Shown piece after piece: positions 49,064 to 57,990 of a DNA stretch of 64,000 nt (within the stretch, counting starts at the first letter, position 1; the number at the start of each line of letters is the position of its first letter). Position numbers and translations under genes: made by a program. Origin of the DNA: DASPWW01 sp963841715 (GTDB taxonomy: Bacteria > Actinomycetota > Thermoleophilia > Solirubrobacterales > 70-9); contig CAWJDP010000004.1 in assembly GCA_963841715.1 (NCBI GenBank), forward strand, positions 372,001 to 436,000, given 5' to 3'. The notes under the pieces were generated by a model. It made no database searches. It was given only the letters and a program-made list of their open reading frames with translations, and was not told the DNA's origin.

Positions 49064-51472
49064 TCAGGGGTGGAGCGTCAGCGAGCGCCACGGGCCCTCG
49101 CCCTTCATCGGCTGTGTGCGCCCGCCGAGCCAGTCGACCTGGAGATCGTCGTAGTGCGAGCTTCCGGGGTGTCCCGACTGGCCGGTGAAAGCCTGCCAGC
49201 GTGAGCGCTCGGGATCGGAGGGGTCGGCGATCATGCGGAAGCACGGAGCCCACGCAGCCTGGTATGGGTTGCTCGGGTCGAAGGCGATCTGGGTGACCGT
49301 CTCCTGGCCGCCGCCGGCCTCGAGGCTTCGGTTGAGCAGCCGCGCGAACAGCGGGTTCGCCTCGCCGAGCGGGTGCTTGAAGTCGAGCCGGTGCACCTTG
49401 CCCCAGCGCCAGCGGTCGGGATCCGAGCCGAAGCCGTCGGCGAGGTCGTCGAGCGCGGCGCGCAGCGAGTCGAGCGCGAGCTCCTCCCACGGTCGCCCGA
49501 TCAGCTCCTCGTCGCCCTCCTCCCAGAGCGCGAGCATGTGGCTTTGCCACCGCCACGGCGAGGTGATGTGGGTGGTGAACCCGCTCACCGAGCGGTCCAG
49601 CCAGCGCTCGGCCAGGTCGCGGTCGCCGATCACGGCGCGCGCCAGCTCGCGCGCGAGCCTGAGCGTGAACGCGGAATAGATCGACGCCGCGACCGAGCTT
49701 GCGTCGAGGCGGCCGTCCCAGCTCTTCAGCCGCTCGATCGCCGCGACCTCGCGCTGGTCGCGCGGGCGCAGGCGCGCCAGCCGATGGACGGTCTCGATCC
49801 CGGGAATTGAGTGGTTGTCGCCCTGCATCGCCTCGAAGCTGTCGACGTCGTGCTCCTGCTCGGCGAGGATCAGCTCCTCGATCCGCCGTGCGCGGTAGCC
49901 GTCGAGGTACTCGCTCGTGATGTGGTGCGGATAGTCATCTGGCGCGATCCTGTTGTTGGCCGTGATGACGTACCCGCATTCGGGGTCGGTGATCTCCGGC
50001 AGCTCGTCGTAGGGGACCCAGCCCTCCCACTCGTAGTCGCCGCTCCAGCCGGGCTTGGGCAGATCCGGGCAATCGCCGCGGCGAATCGGGAGCCGACCGA
50101 CGGTCTTGTAGCCGATCGACCCGCTGCGGTCGGCCCAGACGAGGTTCGACGCCGGCATCGTGAAGTGGGCGAGCAGCTCGACGAGCTCGGCACCGCTCGC
50201 CGGCTCCATCACGCGCACGTTCGCCTCGCTCAGCGCCGGCATGTCGAGGGCCGACCAGCGCAGCGCGAGCGGCTCCGCCGCGTCGGCGCCGAGCACCTCG
50301 TTGACGAGGGGACCGTGGTGGCTGCGGCGGACCTCGAGCCGCTCGGGCGCGTCGCGCCCCCTGACCGAGATCTCCTCGGGGACGATCTCGAGCAGCCGCC
50401 GCTCACCGTCGAACTCGTAGCTCTCGCCGTCTACGCGCTCGATGAACAAGTCCATGACGTCGGCCATCGTGTTCGTGAACGCGAACGCGACGTCGTTCGT
50501 CTGCCCCATCATCAGGCCCGGCATCCCGGGGATCGAGGCGCCGCGTGCGTGGCGGTCGCCGAGGTGGAGGCCGACCTGGTAGGTGATCCCCGGCATGCTC
50601 GGGGGCAGGTGGGGATCGCCCGCGAGCAGCGGCCGGCCGGACTTCGTCCGCGACCCGCTGACCGCCCAGTTGTTCGAGCCGCTGGCCTCGACCGCGAGCC
50701 CGAGCGTCGCGCGCACGCGGTCGATCTGCTCGGCGATCCCGAGCCCGTCGCCTCCGTAGGCCCCGCCCGGGACGGCGACGACCGGGTTCCCGCTCGGGTA
50801 GGTGGGCTCGAGCCGCATCGCGAGCTCGGGGCCGAGCGCCCGGATCATCTCTGCGCGCAGCAGCTCCCTCTCCCAGTTCGTCGACAGCCCGAACGTGAGC
50901 AGCTTCATCGCCGAGAGCATGTCCGCCGGGCGCCACGGCTCGAAGTCGATTCGCAGCAGCTGGAACTCGATCGGCAGCGTCGGCGCGGCCTCGACGGCGG
51001 CGTTGACGCCGGCGCAGTAGGCGTCGAGCTCGGAGCGAAGGCCGGGCTCGAGCTCGCGCTCCTCGCGCTCGGCGATCCGGCGCATCCCAAGCGTCCGCAT
51101 CAGGCGGTCGGCCGGAAGCCCCTCGACGCCCGCGATCTCGGAGATCCGCCCCGCGCTCATTCGGCGGTAGAGGTCGAGCTGCCAGAGTCGGTCCTGGCCG
51201 TGGGAGAAGCCCTGCCCGAACCACAGGTCGTGACGCGTGCGGGCGTCGATGTGCGGCACGCCCCAGCGGTCGCGGCGAATCTCCACCGCGCCGGAGAGCC
51301 CGGTCACCCGGATTCGCCCGCGCGTGCGCGGGAGCGGCCGGCGCAGAAGCTGGTACCAGACGGCGGCAAAGCTCGACGCCGCCACGGCCGAGACCGCGGC
51401 CCCGCCGAGGGCGAGCCGCTTCGCGAGCCGCCGGCGCGCGCGCCGACGCGGGATCGAGATCCAAACTGCCAC
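49064..51472 (-). CDS. Penicillin acylase-family (S45) N-terminal-nucleophile hydrolase
   Basis: An 802-residue secreted or anchored amidohydrolase with one N-terminal hydrophobic segment (about 20-42). It is a proenzyme: the alpha-subunit part has RDRWGVPHIDARTRHDLWFGQGFSHGQDRLWQL, and self-cleavage before Ser266 in SGSNNWAVSG would expose the nucleophile of the beta chain. Substrates of S45 enzymes include penicillins and N-acyl homoserine lactones; quorum quenching or lipid-amide hydrolysis is possible. GTG 51472 is the start; 41 bases downstream of its end is the PPOX gene. Confidence 0.93.
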   Translation of the reverse strand: MAVWISIPRRRARRRLAKRLALGGAAVSAVAASSFAAVWYQLLRRPLPRTRGRIRVTGLSGAVEIRRDRWGVPHIDARTRHDLWFGQGFSHGQDRLWQLDLYRRMSAGRISEIAGVEGLPADRLMRTLGMRRIAEREERELEPGLRSELDAYCAGVNAAVEAAPTLPIEFQLLRIDFEPWRPADMLSAMKLLTFGLSTNWERELLRAEMIRALGPELAMRLEPTYPSGNPVVAVPGGAYGGDGLGIAEQIDRVRATLGLAVEASGSNNWAVSGSRTKSGRPLLAGDPHLPPSMPGITYQVGLHLGDRHARGASIPGMPGLMMGQTNDVAFAFTNTMADVMDLFIERVDGESYEFDGERRLLEIVPEEISVRGRDAPERLEVRRSHHGPLVNEVLGADAAEPLALRWSALDMPALSEANVRVMEPASGAELVELLAHFTMPASNLVWADRSGSIGYKTVGRLPIRRGDCPDLPKPGWSGDYEWEGWVPYDELPEITDPECGYVITANNRIAPDDYPHHITSEYLDGYRARRIEELILAEQEHDVDSFEAMQGDNHSIPGIETVHRLARLRPRDQREVAAIERLKSWDGRLDASSVAASIYSAFTLRLARELARAVIGDRDLAERWLDRSVSGFTTHITSPWRWQSHMLALWEEGDEELIGRPWEELALDSLRAALDDLADGFGSDPDRWRWGKVHRLDFKHPLGEANPLFARLLNRSLEAGGGQETVTQIAFDPSNPYQAAWAPCFRMIADPSDPERSRWQAFTGQSGHPGSSHYDDLQVDWLGGRTQPMKGEGPWRSLTLHP

Positions 51473-51522
51473 CGAGCTCTGTAGATAGCAGGCGCGCCGC
51501 TTCGGCGAGCGGGCCGACCGAC

Positions 51523-52263
51523 TCAGTCGGTGAGCTCGCCCACGTCGAGGCCCCCCTCGGCCTCGAGCTTCTCGATGTGGGCCTGCATCGCCTCGCCGGC
51601 TGCCCAGCGCAGCTCCTGCGGGACGTCGTCCCAGGCGATGTCGAGCAGGTGTGCGCGCGAGCGCTCGCCCGAGTCGAGCGCCGCGACGAGCCTTCGCTCA
51701 CGGTCGAGGCGGTGGTCTAGGTACTCGGCGAGCTTCGCGGCGGGGTCGGTGACGAACGGTCCGTGCCCGGGGCACAGCAACTCGAGGTCGAGCTCGACGA
51801 GCCGGTTCAGGGAGTTGAGATAGTCGGACATCGACCCCCCACCCGAGCTCGAGGGGACGATCGTCGAACCCTCCCCGAGCACGAGGTCGCCCGTGAAGCA
51901 GACCTTCCCGAGCAGGAAGCAGACGTGATCGCTCGCGTGGCCCGGGGTCGCGACGACCTCGAAAAGCCCCGCGCGGTCGCCGTCGCGCGCCTCGATCCGC
52001 TCCGCCACCAGCATCGCCCCGCCGTCGGCGTGGTCGCCGTGCGAGTGGGTGAGCGCATAGCCGCCGATCCCACCCCGGCGCTCGGCCTCGGCGCGCACGG
52101 CGGCGATGTGCTCCTCGTCGGCGGGTCCGGGGTCGATCACGATCGCCGGGTCGGCGCCGACGAGGTATGTGTTCGTGCCCTCGAGCGTCATCGGCCCGGG
52201 GTTGTCCGCGACGATGCGGACGATCTCGGGATGCCCCGGCGCGGTCTCGACTCGGTCGGCCAC
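51523..52263 (-). CDS. Metallo-beta-lactamase-fold hydrolase (LACTB2-like)
   Basis: A 246-residue MBL-fold protein. The metal motif THSHGDHADG gives H73, H75, D77 and H78; GHASDHVCFLL and CFTGDLVLGEGSTIV supply further ligands and LCPGHGPFVTDP the last His. The C-terminal winged-helix-like region (ERSRAHLLDIAWDDVPQEL) is that of the LACTB2/CPSF-like group, some of which are endoribonucleases. It lies 21 bases after pafBC on the same strand. Confidence 0.88.
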   Translation of the reverse strand: MADRVETAPGHPEIVRIVADNPGPMTLEGTNTYLVGADPAIVIDPGPADEEHIAAVRAEAERRGGIGGYALTHSHGDHADGGAMLVAERIEARDGDRAGLFEVVATPGHASDHVCFLLGKVCFTGDLVLGEGSTIVPSSSGGGSMSDYLNSLNRLVELDLELLCPGHGPFVTDPAAKLAEYLDHRLDRERRLVAALDSGERSRAHLLDIAWDDVPQELRWAAGEAMQAHIEKLEAEGGLDVGELTD

Positions 52264-52284
52264 GGGGCCCGCTACCCGTGCGGC

Positions 52285-54330
52285 TCAGGCGGCGAGCGCC
52301 TTGCGGACCGCGTCGCGCGCGTCGTCGGGCTCGAGCACGACGAGGTCGCCCGCGCCCTTGAGGACCTCGCGGACGAGCCACGACACCCCCGCGTAGGGAA
52401 GCTCGATCACGACCGCGCCGTCCGCGAGCTCCTCGATCACCGGGCGCTCCTCGCGGATCCACCGCGCGCGGTCGGAGGAGACCCAGACGCGCGCGACCTG
52501 GGCGTTGTCGACCTCGCCGTCCCTAAGCCAGGCCTCCGCGCCGGGCAGCTCCTCGACGATCCCGCGCGGGTCGAAGCCGCGCTCTGTCAGCTTCGCCTCC
52601 TTGATTCGGTCGAGGCGGAAGTGGCGCACGTCGTCGCGCTTCAGATCCCAGCAGCCGACGTACCAGCCCTCGGCGCCGTTTGTCAGCCGGTAGGGCTCGA
52701 CCTCGCGCTTCGAGAACTGGTCCTCGTTCTCCTTGTAGTAGTTGAGCTCGAGCACGCGGCGGCGCGCGATCGCGAGGTTCACCGTCCGCGCGATCTCGGA
52801 GTCGTCTCCGCCGGGGGCGATCTCAAGGCCCTCCTCCGAGGGGTCGCGGCCGAGCGCGGAGACGATCTTGCCCCGCGCGGTCGCCAGGCCCGCCTGCGGG
52901 AGGTGGTCGCCGAGCAGGTCGATCGCGGCGACGAGCGCCTTTGCCTCGAGCGGCAGCAGCCGCGCTGGGCGGTCGAAGCTGTCGCCGTAGGTGTCGGGGT
53001 CGACCTCGATCTCGCTGCCGATGATCTCGGCATAGAGGACGTAGGTGCCGCCGCCGAAGTTGACGACGTTGAGGACCGAGATGTCCTCGCCGAGCTCCTC
53101 CTCGGTCAGCTTCAGCTCCTTGCAGACGTCGGCGACCTGGAGCCGGCGCTCGCTTCGCGCCGCCTCGATCAGCATTCCCGCGAGGGTGACGAGGCGGGCG
53201 AATCGCTCCGGGCGGATCACCGACTCGCCGCGGCCGTTCGAGCGCGCCGTGCGCGGCGTCTCAACCGCGGGGCGGGCGACCGTCTGCGCGGTCTTGAACT
53301 CGCCGCGGTGACTCGAGCGCAGCTCCTTGAGGCGCTTCTCCGCCTCGGTAGCGAGCTCCTGCGGCTCGAGCACGGTCGCGTTCTCGCGCCAGCTCAGCGC
53401 CCACGAGACGAGCAGCCGGCTCGACGCGTACTCGGTCTCGAAGATCACGCCCCGGCCGGGCGCGCCGTCGGCCTTGGTCGCCGGCCGCAGCTCACCGTAG
53501 GTGCCGAAATCGCGCTCGACCAGCCACGCGATCCGCTCGCGGAGGAAGATCTTCGCCCGGCCCTGGATATCGCCGAGCTGCCAGTCGGCGCGCCGCGCGT
53601 AGTCGCGGCGGTCGAAGTCCTCGGGGGGCGGGAAGTCGTGCTCGGCCTTGGTCGCGTAGGAGACCTTGCCGTCGATTCGCGACAGCCGGAAGACGCGCAC
53701 AGCCTCGCGCTCGTGCGAGTGGCCGATCAAATAGAACTGCCCCGCGCGGAAGACGAGGTGGTAGGGATCGACCTGGCGCGAAGAGACCTCGTCGCGCTGC
53801 ATCGTGTAGTAGTCGAACTCGATCGTCTTGCGGCGCGAGATCGCGGTCTCGATCTTCGACAGCCGCTGCGAGAGCTCCCGCCCGCCCGCCGACGCCGTGA
53901 CCGAGACCTCGACCGGGGGGCTATCGCCGCCGGTCAGCGGGCTGGGGCGGCCCCACGAGACCTGCTGCAGCGCCAGCCGCAGCGGCTCGGCGTAGGCGAA
54001 GCTGCCGTCGAGCAGCGCGAGGGCGGTTCGCAGCGCCGCAAGCTCGTCGTCGCTGAACTCGATCGCGGGCAGATAGTAGTTCTCGGGCGGGAGCGCGTAG
54101 AGCTCGGCCTCGAAGAACCCCTCGCCAGGCTTCTCGACCTGGAGCGAGATCCCGAGGCTCTCGAGCTCGGCGCGGTCGGCGTAGAACCGGCGCGCGAACG
54201 CGTCCTCGTTCATCGAGCTGTAGCCCTCCACCTCCTGCTTGATCTCAAGCGCCGAGACCGGACGGCGGTTGGCCATCAGAAACGAGATCAGCGAAAGCTG
54301 GCGAATCAGCTTCTCGGTGTCCTTGGCCAT
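52285..54330 (-). CDS. pafBC: Fused PafB-PafC WYL-domain DNA-damage regulator
   Basis: A 681-residue protein with two copies of the same layout: HTH, WYL and WCX. The first copy (about 1-345) has KDTEKLIRQLSLISFLMANR and the WYL core FDYYTMQRDEVSSRQVDPYHLV; the second (about 375-681) has RFARLVTLAGMLIEAAR and LNYYKENEDQFSKREVEPYRL. In mycobacteria PafB and PafC are separate and activate the LexA-independent DNA-damage response; fused forms are known in some actinobacteria. The linker (about 345-375) is Arg/Ser-rich. It likely controls repair genes through promoters of the RecA-NDp type. Confidence 0.92.
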   Translation of the reverse strand: MAKDTEKLIRQLSLISFLMANRRPVSALEIKQEVEGYSSMNEDAFARRFYADRAELESLGISLQVEKPGEGFFEAELYALPPENYYLPAIEFSDDELAALRTALALLDGSFAYAEPLRLALQQVSWGRPSPLTGGDSPPVEVSVTASAGGRELSQRLSKIETAISRRKTIEFDYYTMQRDEVSSRQVDPYHLVFRAGQFYLIGHSHEREAVRVFRLSRIDGKVSYATKAEHDFPPPEDFDRRDYARRADWQLGDIQGRAKIFLRERIAWLVERDFGTYGELRPATKADGAPGRGVIFETEYASSRLLVSWALSWRENATVLEPQELATEAEKRLKELRSSHRGEFKTAQTVARPAVETPRTARSNGRGESVIRPERFARLVTLAGMLIEAARSERRLQVADVCKELKLTEEELGEDISVLNVVNFGGGTYVLYAEIIGSEIEVDPDTYGDSFDRPARLLPLEAKALVAAIDLLGDHLPQAGLATARGKIVSALGRDPSEEGLEIAPGGDDSEIARTVNLAIARRRVLELNYYKENEDQFSKREVEPYRLTNGAEGWYVGCWDLKRDDVRHFRLDRIKEAKLTERGFDPRGIVEELPGAEAWLRDGEVDNAQVARVWVSSDRARWIREERPVIEELADGAVVIELPYAGVSWLVREVLKGAGDLVVLEPDDARDAVRKALAA

Positions 54331-54469
54331 CTAATTCTGGTGTCGAGCAGAGGGCGCAGCCCGATTGCGAGGCAACTGGCAGGTGGGCGTCATTCGGGTT
54401 TGCAGGATAGACAGCGGGTCGAGGCGCTCGGACGCGTTAGCGCCCAATTTGCGCTTTGGTTACGCCCCG

Positions 54470-55105
54470 GTGGCGCAGACATACAGCCACGCCCACGTCG
54501 CTCCGCAGATCAGGCGCTCTCGCGAGGGGCTGAAGGCGGTTGCGCGCTCGGTATCGGTGATCGCCGTCACCGCCGCGATCGAGGTGGTGGTCTACATCTC
54601 TACCGGCAGCATCGCCCTGCTCGCCGACCTGATCCACAACTTCGCCGGCTCCCTGACCGCGGTCCCAATCGCCTGCGCGTTCATCTACGGCTCCCGGCGC
54701 GCCGACTACATCGCCGGGATCGTCGTCGTCTCCGTGATCCTCGCAAGCGCCGCCTACGTCGCCTACGAGGCGGTCGCCGGACTGATCCATCCCGACCGGC
54801 CCCACCACCTGTTGACGCTCGCTCTCGCCGGGATCGTCGGCTTCGCCGGCAACGCGATCGCGGCCGCGATGCGCCGCCGATCGGGGCGCAGGCTCGACAG
54901 CCCGGCCCTCGTCGCCGCGGGCAACAACTCCCAGGCGGACGCCTACCTGAGCCTCTCGGTGACGGCGAGCGCCGCCGGGGTTGCGCTCGGCTTCGGTCTC
55001 GCCGACCCGCTGATCGGGCTCGCGATCGCGCTGATCGTCTTCCACATCACCTGGACCTCGTGGCGGACGGTCCACCGCGAGGAGGCCGCAGCCGAGTCGG
55101 GCTGA
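54470..55105 (+). CDS. Cation-diffusion-facilitator-like membrane protein with degenerate metal site
   Basis: A 211-residue CDF-fold protein with about five helices: SVSVIAVTAAIEVVVYISTG, LLADLIHNFAGSLTAVPIAC and the later helices align with ZitB-type zinc exporters. The ligands do not: H-x3-D in helix 2 reads HNFAG, and the helix-5 D-x2-H-x3-D pattern reads AGNNSQAD, keeping only the last Asp. The RYTYGYGRAE loop between helices 2 and 3 is missing and there is no C-terminal cytoplasmic domain. It is probably not a classical zinc exporter. The start GTG 54470 is uncertain. Confidence 0.75.
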   Translation: MAQTYSHAHVAPQIRRSREGLKAVARSVSVIAVTAAIEVVVYISTGSIALLADLIHNFAGSLTAVPIACAFIYGSRRADYIAGIVVVSVILASAAYVAYEAVAGLIHPDRPHHLLTLALAGIVGFAGNAIAAAMRRRSGRRLDSPALVAAGNNSQADAYLSLSVTASAAGVALGFGLADPLIGLAIALIVFHITWTSWRTVHREEAAAESG

Positions 55106-55110
55106 GCTGC

Positions 55111-56064
55111 TCAGGCCTCGATCCGCACCCGCCACGTCGCCGAGCGGCGCTCGCCCGGCTCGACGAAGCGGAGCTCGGGCGGGCGGTCGATGAGCGCGTT
55201 CGTCGGCGCGGTCATCGGCTCGAAGCAGATCACGTCGTCGTCGTCGGGGGCGTAGACGACGGCGATCGGGAAGCCCTCGGCGAACTCGACCTCGATCCGG
55301 CGGCCGCCGCCGGCGACACTGAACACAGTCCCCGGCTCGACGCCGCAGTAGACGTCGTCGAAGGTCCGCTCGCCGAGCGCGCCGGGCTCGATCGCCGCCG
55401 GACGGCGCTCGCCGGTCGGGAGGCTGCTCGAGTCGAGCGCGAGCTGTTCAGACACCGGCGCCTCGATCTCCCACTCGGCGCGCGAAACGCCCGGGAGGCT
55501 GAGGTAGGGGTGAAAGCCGAACGAGATCGGGACGGCGACGTTCCCCGTAGCGTCGAGCGACGGCGTGATCTCGAGCTCGGCCCCCGCGAGCCGGATCTCG
55601 AGCTCGACCGAGTGCGGAAACGGGAACGCGGCGACGAGCTCCGGGACCGCGGTGAAGTCGAACGCGGCCCCGATCCGCGCCCCGTCGCCGTCAGCGGACG
55701 CGGCGGCTTCCCATCCCGCGATCCCGGCGAGCATGCCGTGTATCGCGAGCCCGTTCGGGTCGCGCGCGACGCGGTCGGGCGCCTTCGCGAGGTCGACCTC
55801 CACGCCGGCGAGCTTGAAGCGGTCGCGCCCGAGTCGGTTCGCGAACGGGTGCAGGAACGGGATCCCCATCGTCGAGCGCGCCTCGACATAGTGGTCGAGA
55901 CCTCCGCGCTGGCCGAGCAGCTCCTCGCCCGCGTGGCGCAGCGAGCACCCGACCATCCCGGCCTCGGGGACGAAGGCGGCCTCGATCCCGCCCGCGGCGT
56001 CGGAGCGCAGCACGACCGCTTCGCGGCCGGCGATCTCCCGTTGCTCGACCTCGTGCGCGCTCAT
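55111..56064 (-). CDS. Aldose 1-epimerase family protein
   Basis: A 317-residue galactose mutarotase-fold protein. HPFANRLGRDRF, AIHGML and SFGFHPYLS with the catalytic His, and CFEPMTAPTNAL are the family blocks; the general base is expected near the C-terminal half. GalM members interconvert anomers of aldoses. The start ATG 56064 fits. It converges with the CDF-like gene. Confidence 0.88.
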   Translation of the reverse strand: MSAHEVEQREIAGREAVVLRSDAAGGIEAAFVPEAGMVGCSLRHAGEELLGQRGGLDHYVEARSTMGIPFLHPFANRLGRDRFKLAGVEVDLAKAPDRVARDPNGLAIHGMLAGIAGWEAAASADGDGARIGAAFDFTAVPELVAAFPFPHSVELEIRLAGAELEITPSLDATGNVAVPISFGFHPYLSLPGVSRAEWEIEAPVSEQLALDSSSLPTGERRPAAIEPGALGERTFDDVYCGVEPGTVFSVAGGGRRIEVEFAEGFPIAVVYAPDDDDVICFEPMTAPTNALIDRPPELRFVEPGERRSATWRVRIEA

Positions 56065-56099
56065 CGCGCGCCGATCATGTCAGGGCAGGACCCGAGCGG

Positions 56100-57122
56100 C
56101 TAGGCCGCGCGCGAGCGGAAGTACGCGGCGGAGTCAATTCCGCGGTCGAAGCGCGACCACGACTCGCCGTCGCGGAGCTCGCGCTCGATGCGGTCGAAGC
56201 TGCCGAGCTTGCCGCCGAGGTTGTCCATCGCGTGGACGAGCGCGGCCTCGCGGGTCGCAGGCACGACCGGCGAGCCGTTTGCGAGTGCCCCGTGGTGGGA
56301 GAGGATGATGTGGAGGATTGCCTGCCCGAGCTCGGGGTCGAAGCCGTCGATGTCCTCGATCTCGCGGCGGACCATGTAATAGCCGAGCGGGATCTCGCCC
56401 TGGAGCCGGCCGAGGTCGGTGAAGTCGATCGCGAGCGGGTCGTCGTTGTACGCCTCGGTCTTGCCGATGTCATGGAGCACGGCGCCTGTGACCGCGACGT
56501 CGCGGTCGATCCCGGGGAACAGCGCCGCCGCGGCGCCGACTCCCTGGGCGACCGACAGCGTGTGGTCGAGCAGTCCGTGGCGGTAGGCCTGGTGGTAGAA
56601 CTTCGCCGCCGGAGCGTCGCGGAAGCGGCTCCAGCGCGGCGAGTCCGCCCCGAAGAAGCGGTCGAGCAGCGCGCGCAGCATCGGCTCCTGGACCGTCGCG
56701 ATGAGCTCGCGCAGGTCGCGCTCGAGCCGCTCGACGTCGGCCTGCGGACCCTCGGCGATCTCGTCGGGGTCGAACTCGGCCGCCTCGGCGGCGCGGATCG
56801 CGGTGATCGTGATCGAGGGTCCGTACTGGGGATGGAGCTTGTGACGGCCCTCGAGATGGACGATCGCTCCCGGCGCCGCGGCCTCGAAGCACGCTTCGAC
56901 CTCCTCCCACGCGACCGCCTCGACGGTCCCCGTGCGGTCGCCGACGATCAGCTTTATGAAGTCCTCGCCGTTCTTCTTCGTCAGGCGCTGGCGCTCGCGG
57001 ACCGCAAAGATGCCCGCGACGGTGTCGCCGTCGGCGAGGTCGCGGACGGGGCGGCGTCCGTTTCCGTTCATCGATGTCTGCTGCGTTTCGAACATTCCCT
57101 GCTGAAGCATGAGGCGATTCAC
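56100..57122 (-). CDS. YhaM-like OB-fold/HD-domain 3'-5' exoribonuclease, paralogue 2
   Basis: A 340-residue protein with an OB-fold (about 28-110; TKKNGEDFIKLIVGDRTGTVEAV) and an HD domain (YRHGLLDHTLSVAQ, TGAVLHDIGKTEAY with the HD pair, HIILSHHG). This matches the canonical YhaM better than paralogue 1: QGEIPLGYYMVRREI and DNLGGKLGSFDRI are the usual C-terminal blocks. It degrades RNA or ssDNA from the 3' end. The start is ambiguous: GTG 57122, or ATG 57110 which is 10 bases from a TACGGT element. Confidence 0.9.
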   Translation of the reverse strand: MNRLMLQQGMFETQQTSMNGNGRRPVRDLADGDTVAGIFAVRERQRLTKKNGEDFIKLIVGDRTGTVEAVAWEEVEACFEAAAPGAIVHLEGRHKLHPQYGPSITITAIRAAEAAEFDPDEIAEGPQADVERLERDLRELIATVQEPMLRALLDRFFGADSPRWSRFRDAPAAKFYHQAYRHGLLDHTLSVAQGVGAAAALFPGIDRDVAVTGAVLHDIGKTEAYNDDPLAIDFTDLGRLQGEIPLGYYMVRREIEDIDGFDPELGQAILHIILSHHGALANGSPVVPATREAALVHAMDNLGGKLGSFDRIERELRDGESWSRFDRGIDSAAYFRSRAA

Positions 57123-57188
57123 CGTAGAGCCAGGGCCGGACGGCTCGGCCCCGCCGAACGGGCGCCGCGAGTAGCCTTTCGCCCCTAT

Positions 57189-57227
57189 ATGAGCGGCGTG
57201 AAACCGCCTTATCTCCCCCGGAGCTGA
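57189..57227 (+). other. Possible 12-codon leader ORF upstream of the SDR
   Basis: ATG 57189 begins MSGVKPPYLPRS and stops at TGA 57225-57227, five bases before the SDR start GTG 57233. A TAGCCT -10 (57172-57177) gives +1 about 5 bases before this ATG. It may couple translation or be coincidental. Confidence 0.3.
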
Positions 57228-57232
57228 GCACA

Positions 57233-57946
57233 GTGAGCCCGAGCCAGATCGACGGCAGCGTGCTCGTGACCGGCGGCACCGGAGCGCTCGGCCAGGCGGT
57301 CGTAGCGGAACTCCTCGCCTCGGGAGCCCACGTCACCTCCACGTACATCGTCGAGCGCGAGCGCGGGCGGCTGACGGCGGCGCTCGGCGACAACGACCGC
57401 CTCGCACTCGTCGAGGCCGACGTGACGAGCGACGACGGGGCCGAGTCCGCGGTTGGGGCCGCCGCCGGGGCCGCGCCGCTCGCCGCGCTCGTCAACATCG
57501 TCGGCGGGTTCTCGGCGCCGGGCCGCCTGCACGAGGCCCCGGTCAGCGACTTCGAGCGCCAGATCGAGCTCAACCTGATGACCGCGGTGCGCGCGAGCCG
57601 CGCCGCGATCCCGGCCATGCTCGACGCGGGATCGGGCGCGATCGTCTGCGTCGGGACGAAGGCCGCGCTGGAGCCGTTCTCGGGCGCCGCCGGCTACGCG
57701 GTCTCGAAGGCGGCGGTGCTCGCACTCGTGCGCGCGCTCGATGTCGAGTACCGCGACGACGGCATCCGCGCGAACGCGATCCTCCCGAGCGTCATCGACA
57801 CGCCCGGGAACCGCAAGTCGATGCCGGACGCCGACTTCTCGACCTGGGTCCCGCCGGCCGAGATCGCGCGCGTGATCTCGTTCCTGGGCTCGACGGACTC
57901 GGCCCCGATCTCGGGGGCCGCAATCCCGGTCTACGGCCGCGCCTAA
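57233..57946 (+). CDS. Short-chain dehydrogenase/reductase with Ser-to-Thr catalytic change
   Basis: A 237-residue classical SDR. VTGGTGALGQAV is the cofactor loop, NIVGGFSAPGRLHE replaces the usual NNAG, and YAVSKAA holds Tyr and Lys. The position 13 residues before Tyr, normally Ser, is Thr in GTKAALEPFSG. LPSVIDTPGNRKSMPDADF fits the C-terminal block. Divergent from YhaM paralogue 2; CGGAG precedes GTG 57233 at about 10 bases. Confidence 0.88.
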   Translation: MSPSQIDGSVLVTGGTGALGQAVVAELLASGAHVTSTYIVERERGRLTAALGDNDRLALVEADVTSDDGAESAVGAAAGAAPLAALVNIVGGFSAPGRLHEAPVSDFERQIELNLMTAVRASRAAIPAMLDAGSGAIVCVGTKAALEPFSGAAGYAVSKAAVLALVRALDVEYRDDGIRANAILPSVIDTPGNRKSMPDADFSTWVPPAEIARVISFLGSTDSAPISGAAIPVYGRA

Positions 57947-57990
57947 ACCCGGGACGGCAAACGACGCTGTTCCTGGGCCCGACGCAGCCC

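Noticed and set aside
51763..56103. A 1446-codon open frame on the + strand
   Set aside because: It runs opposite the metallo-beta-lactamase-fold, pafBC and galM-like genes, whose proteins have clear motifs; the + frame product is Arg/Asp/Glu-rich shadow translation with no motif.
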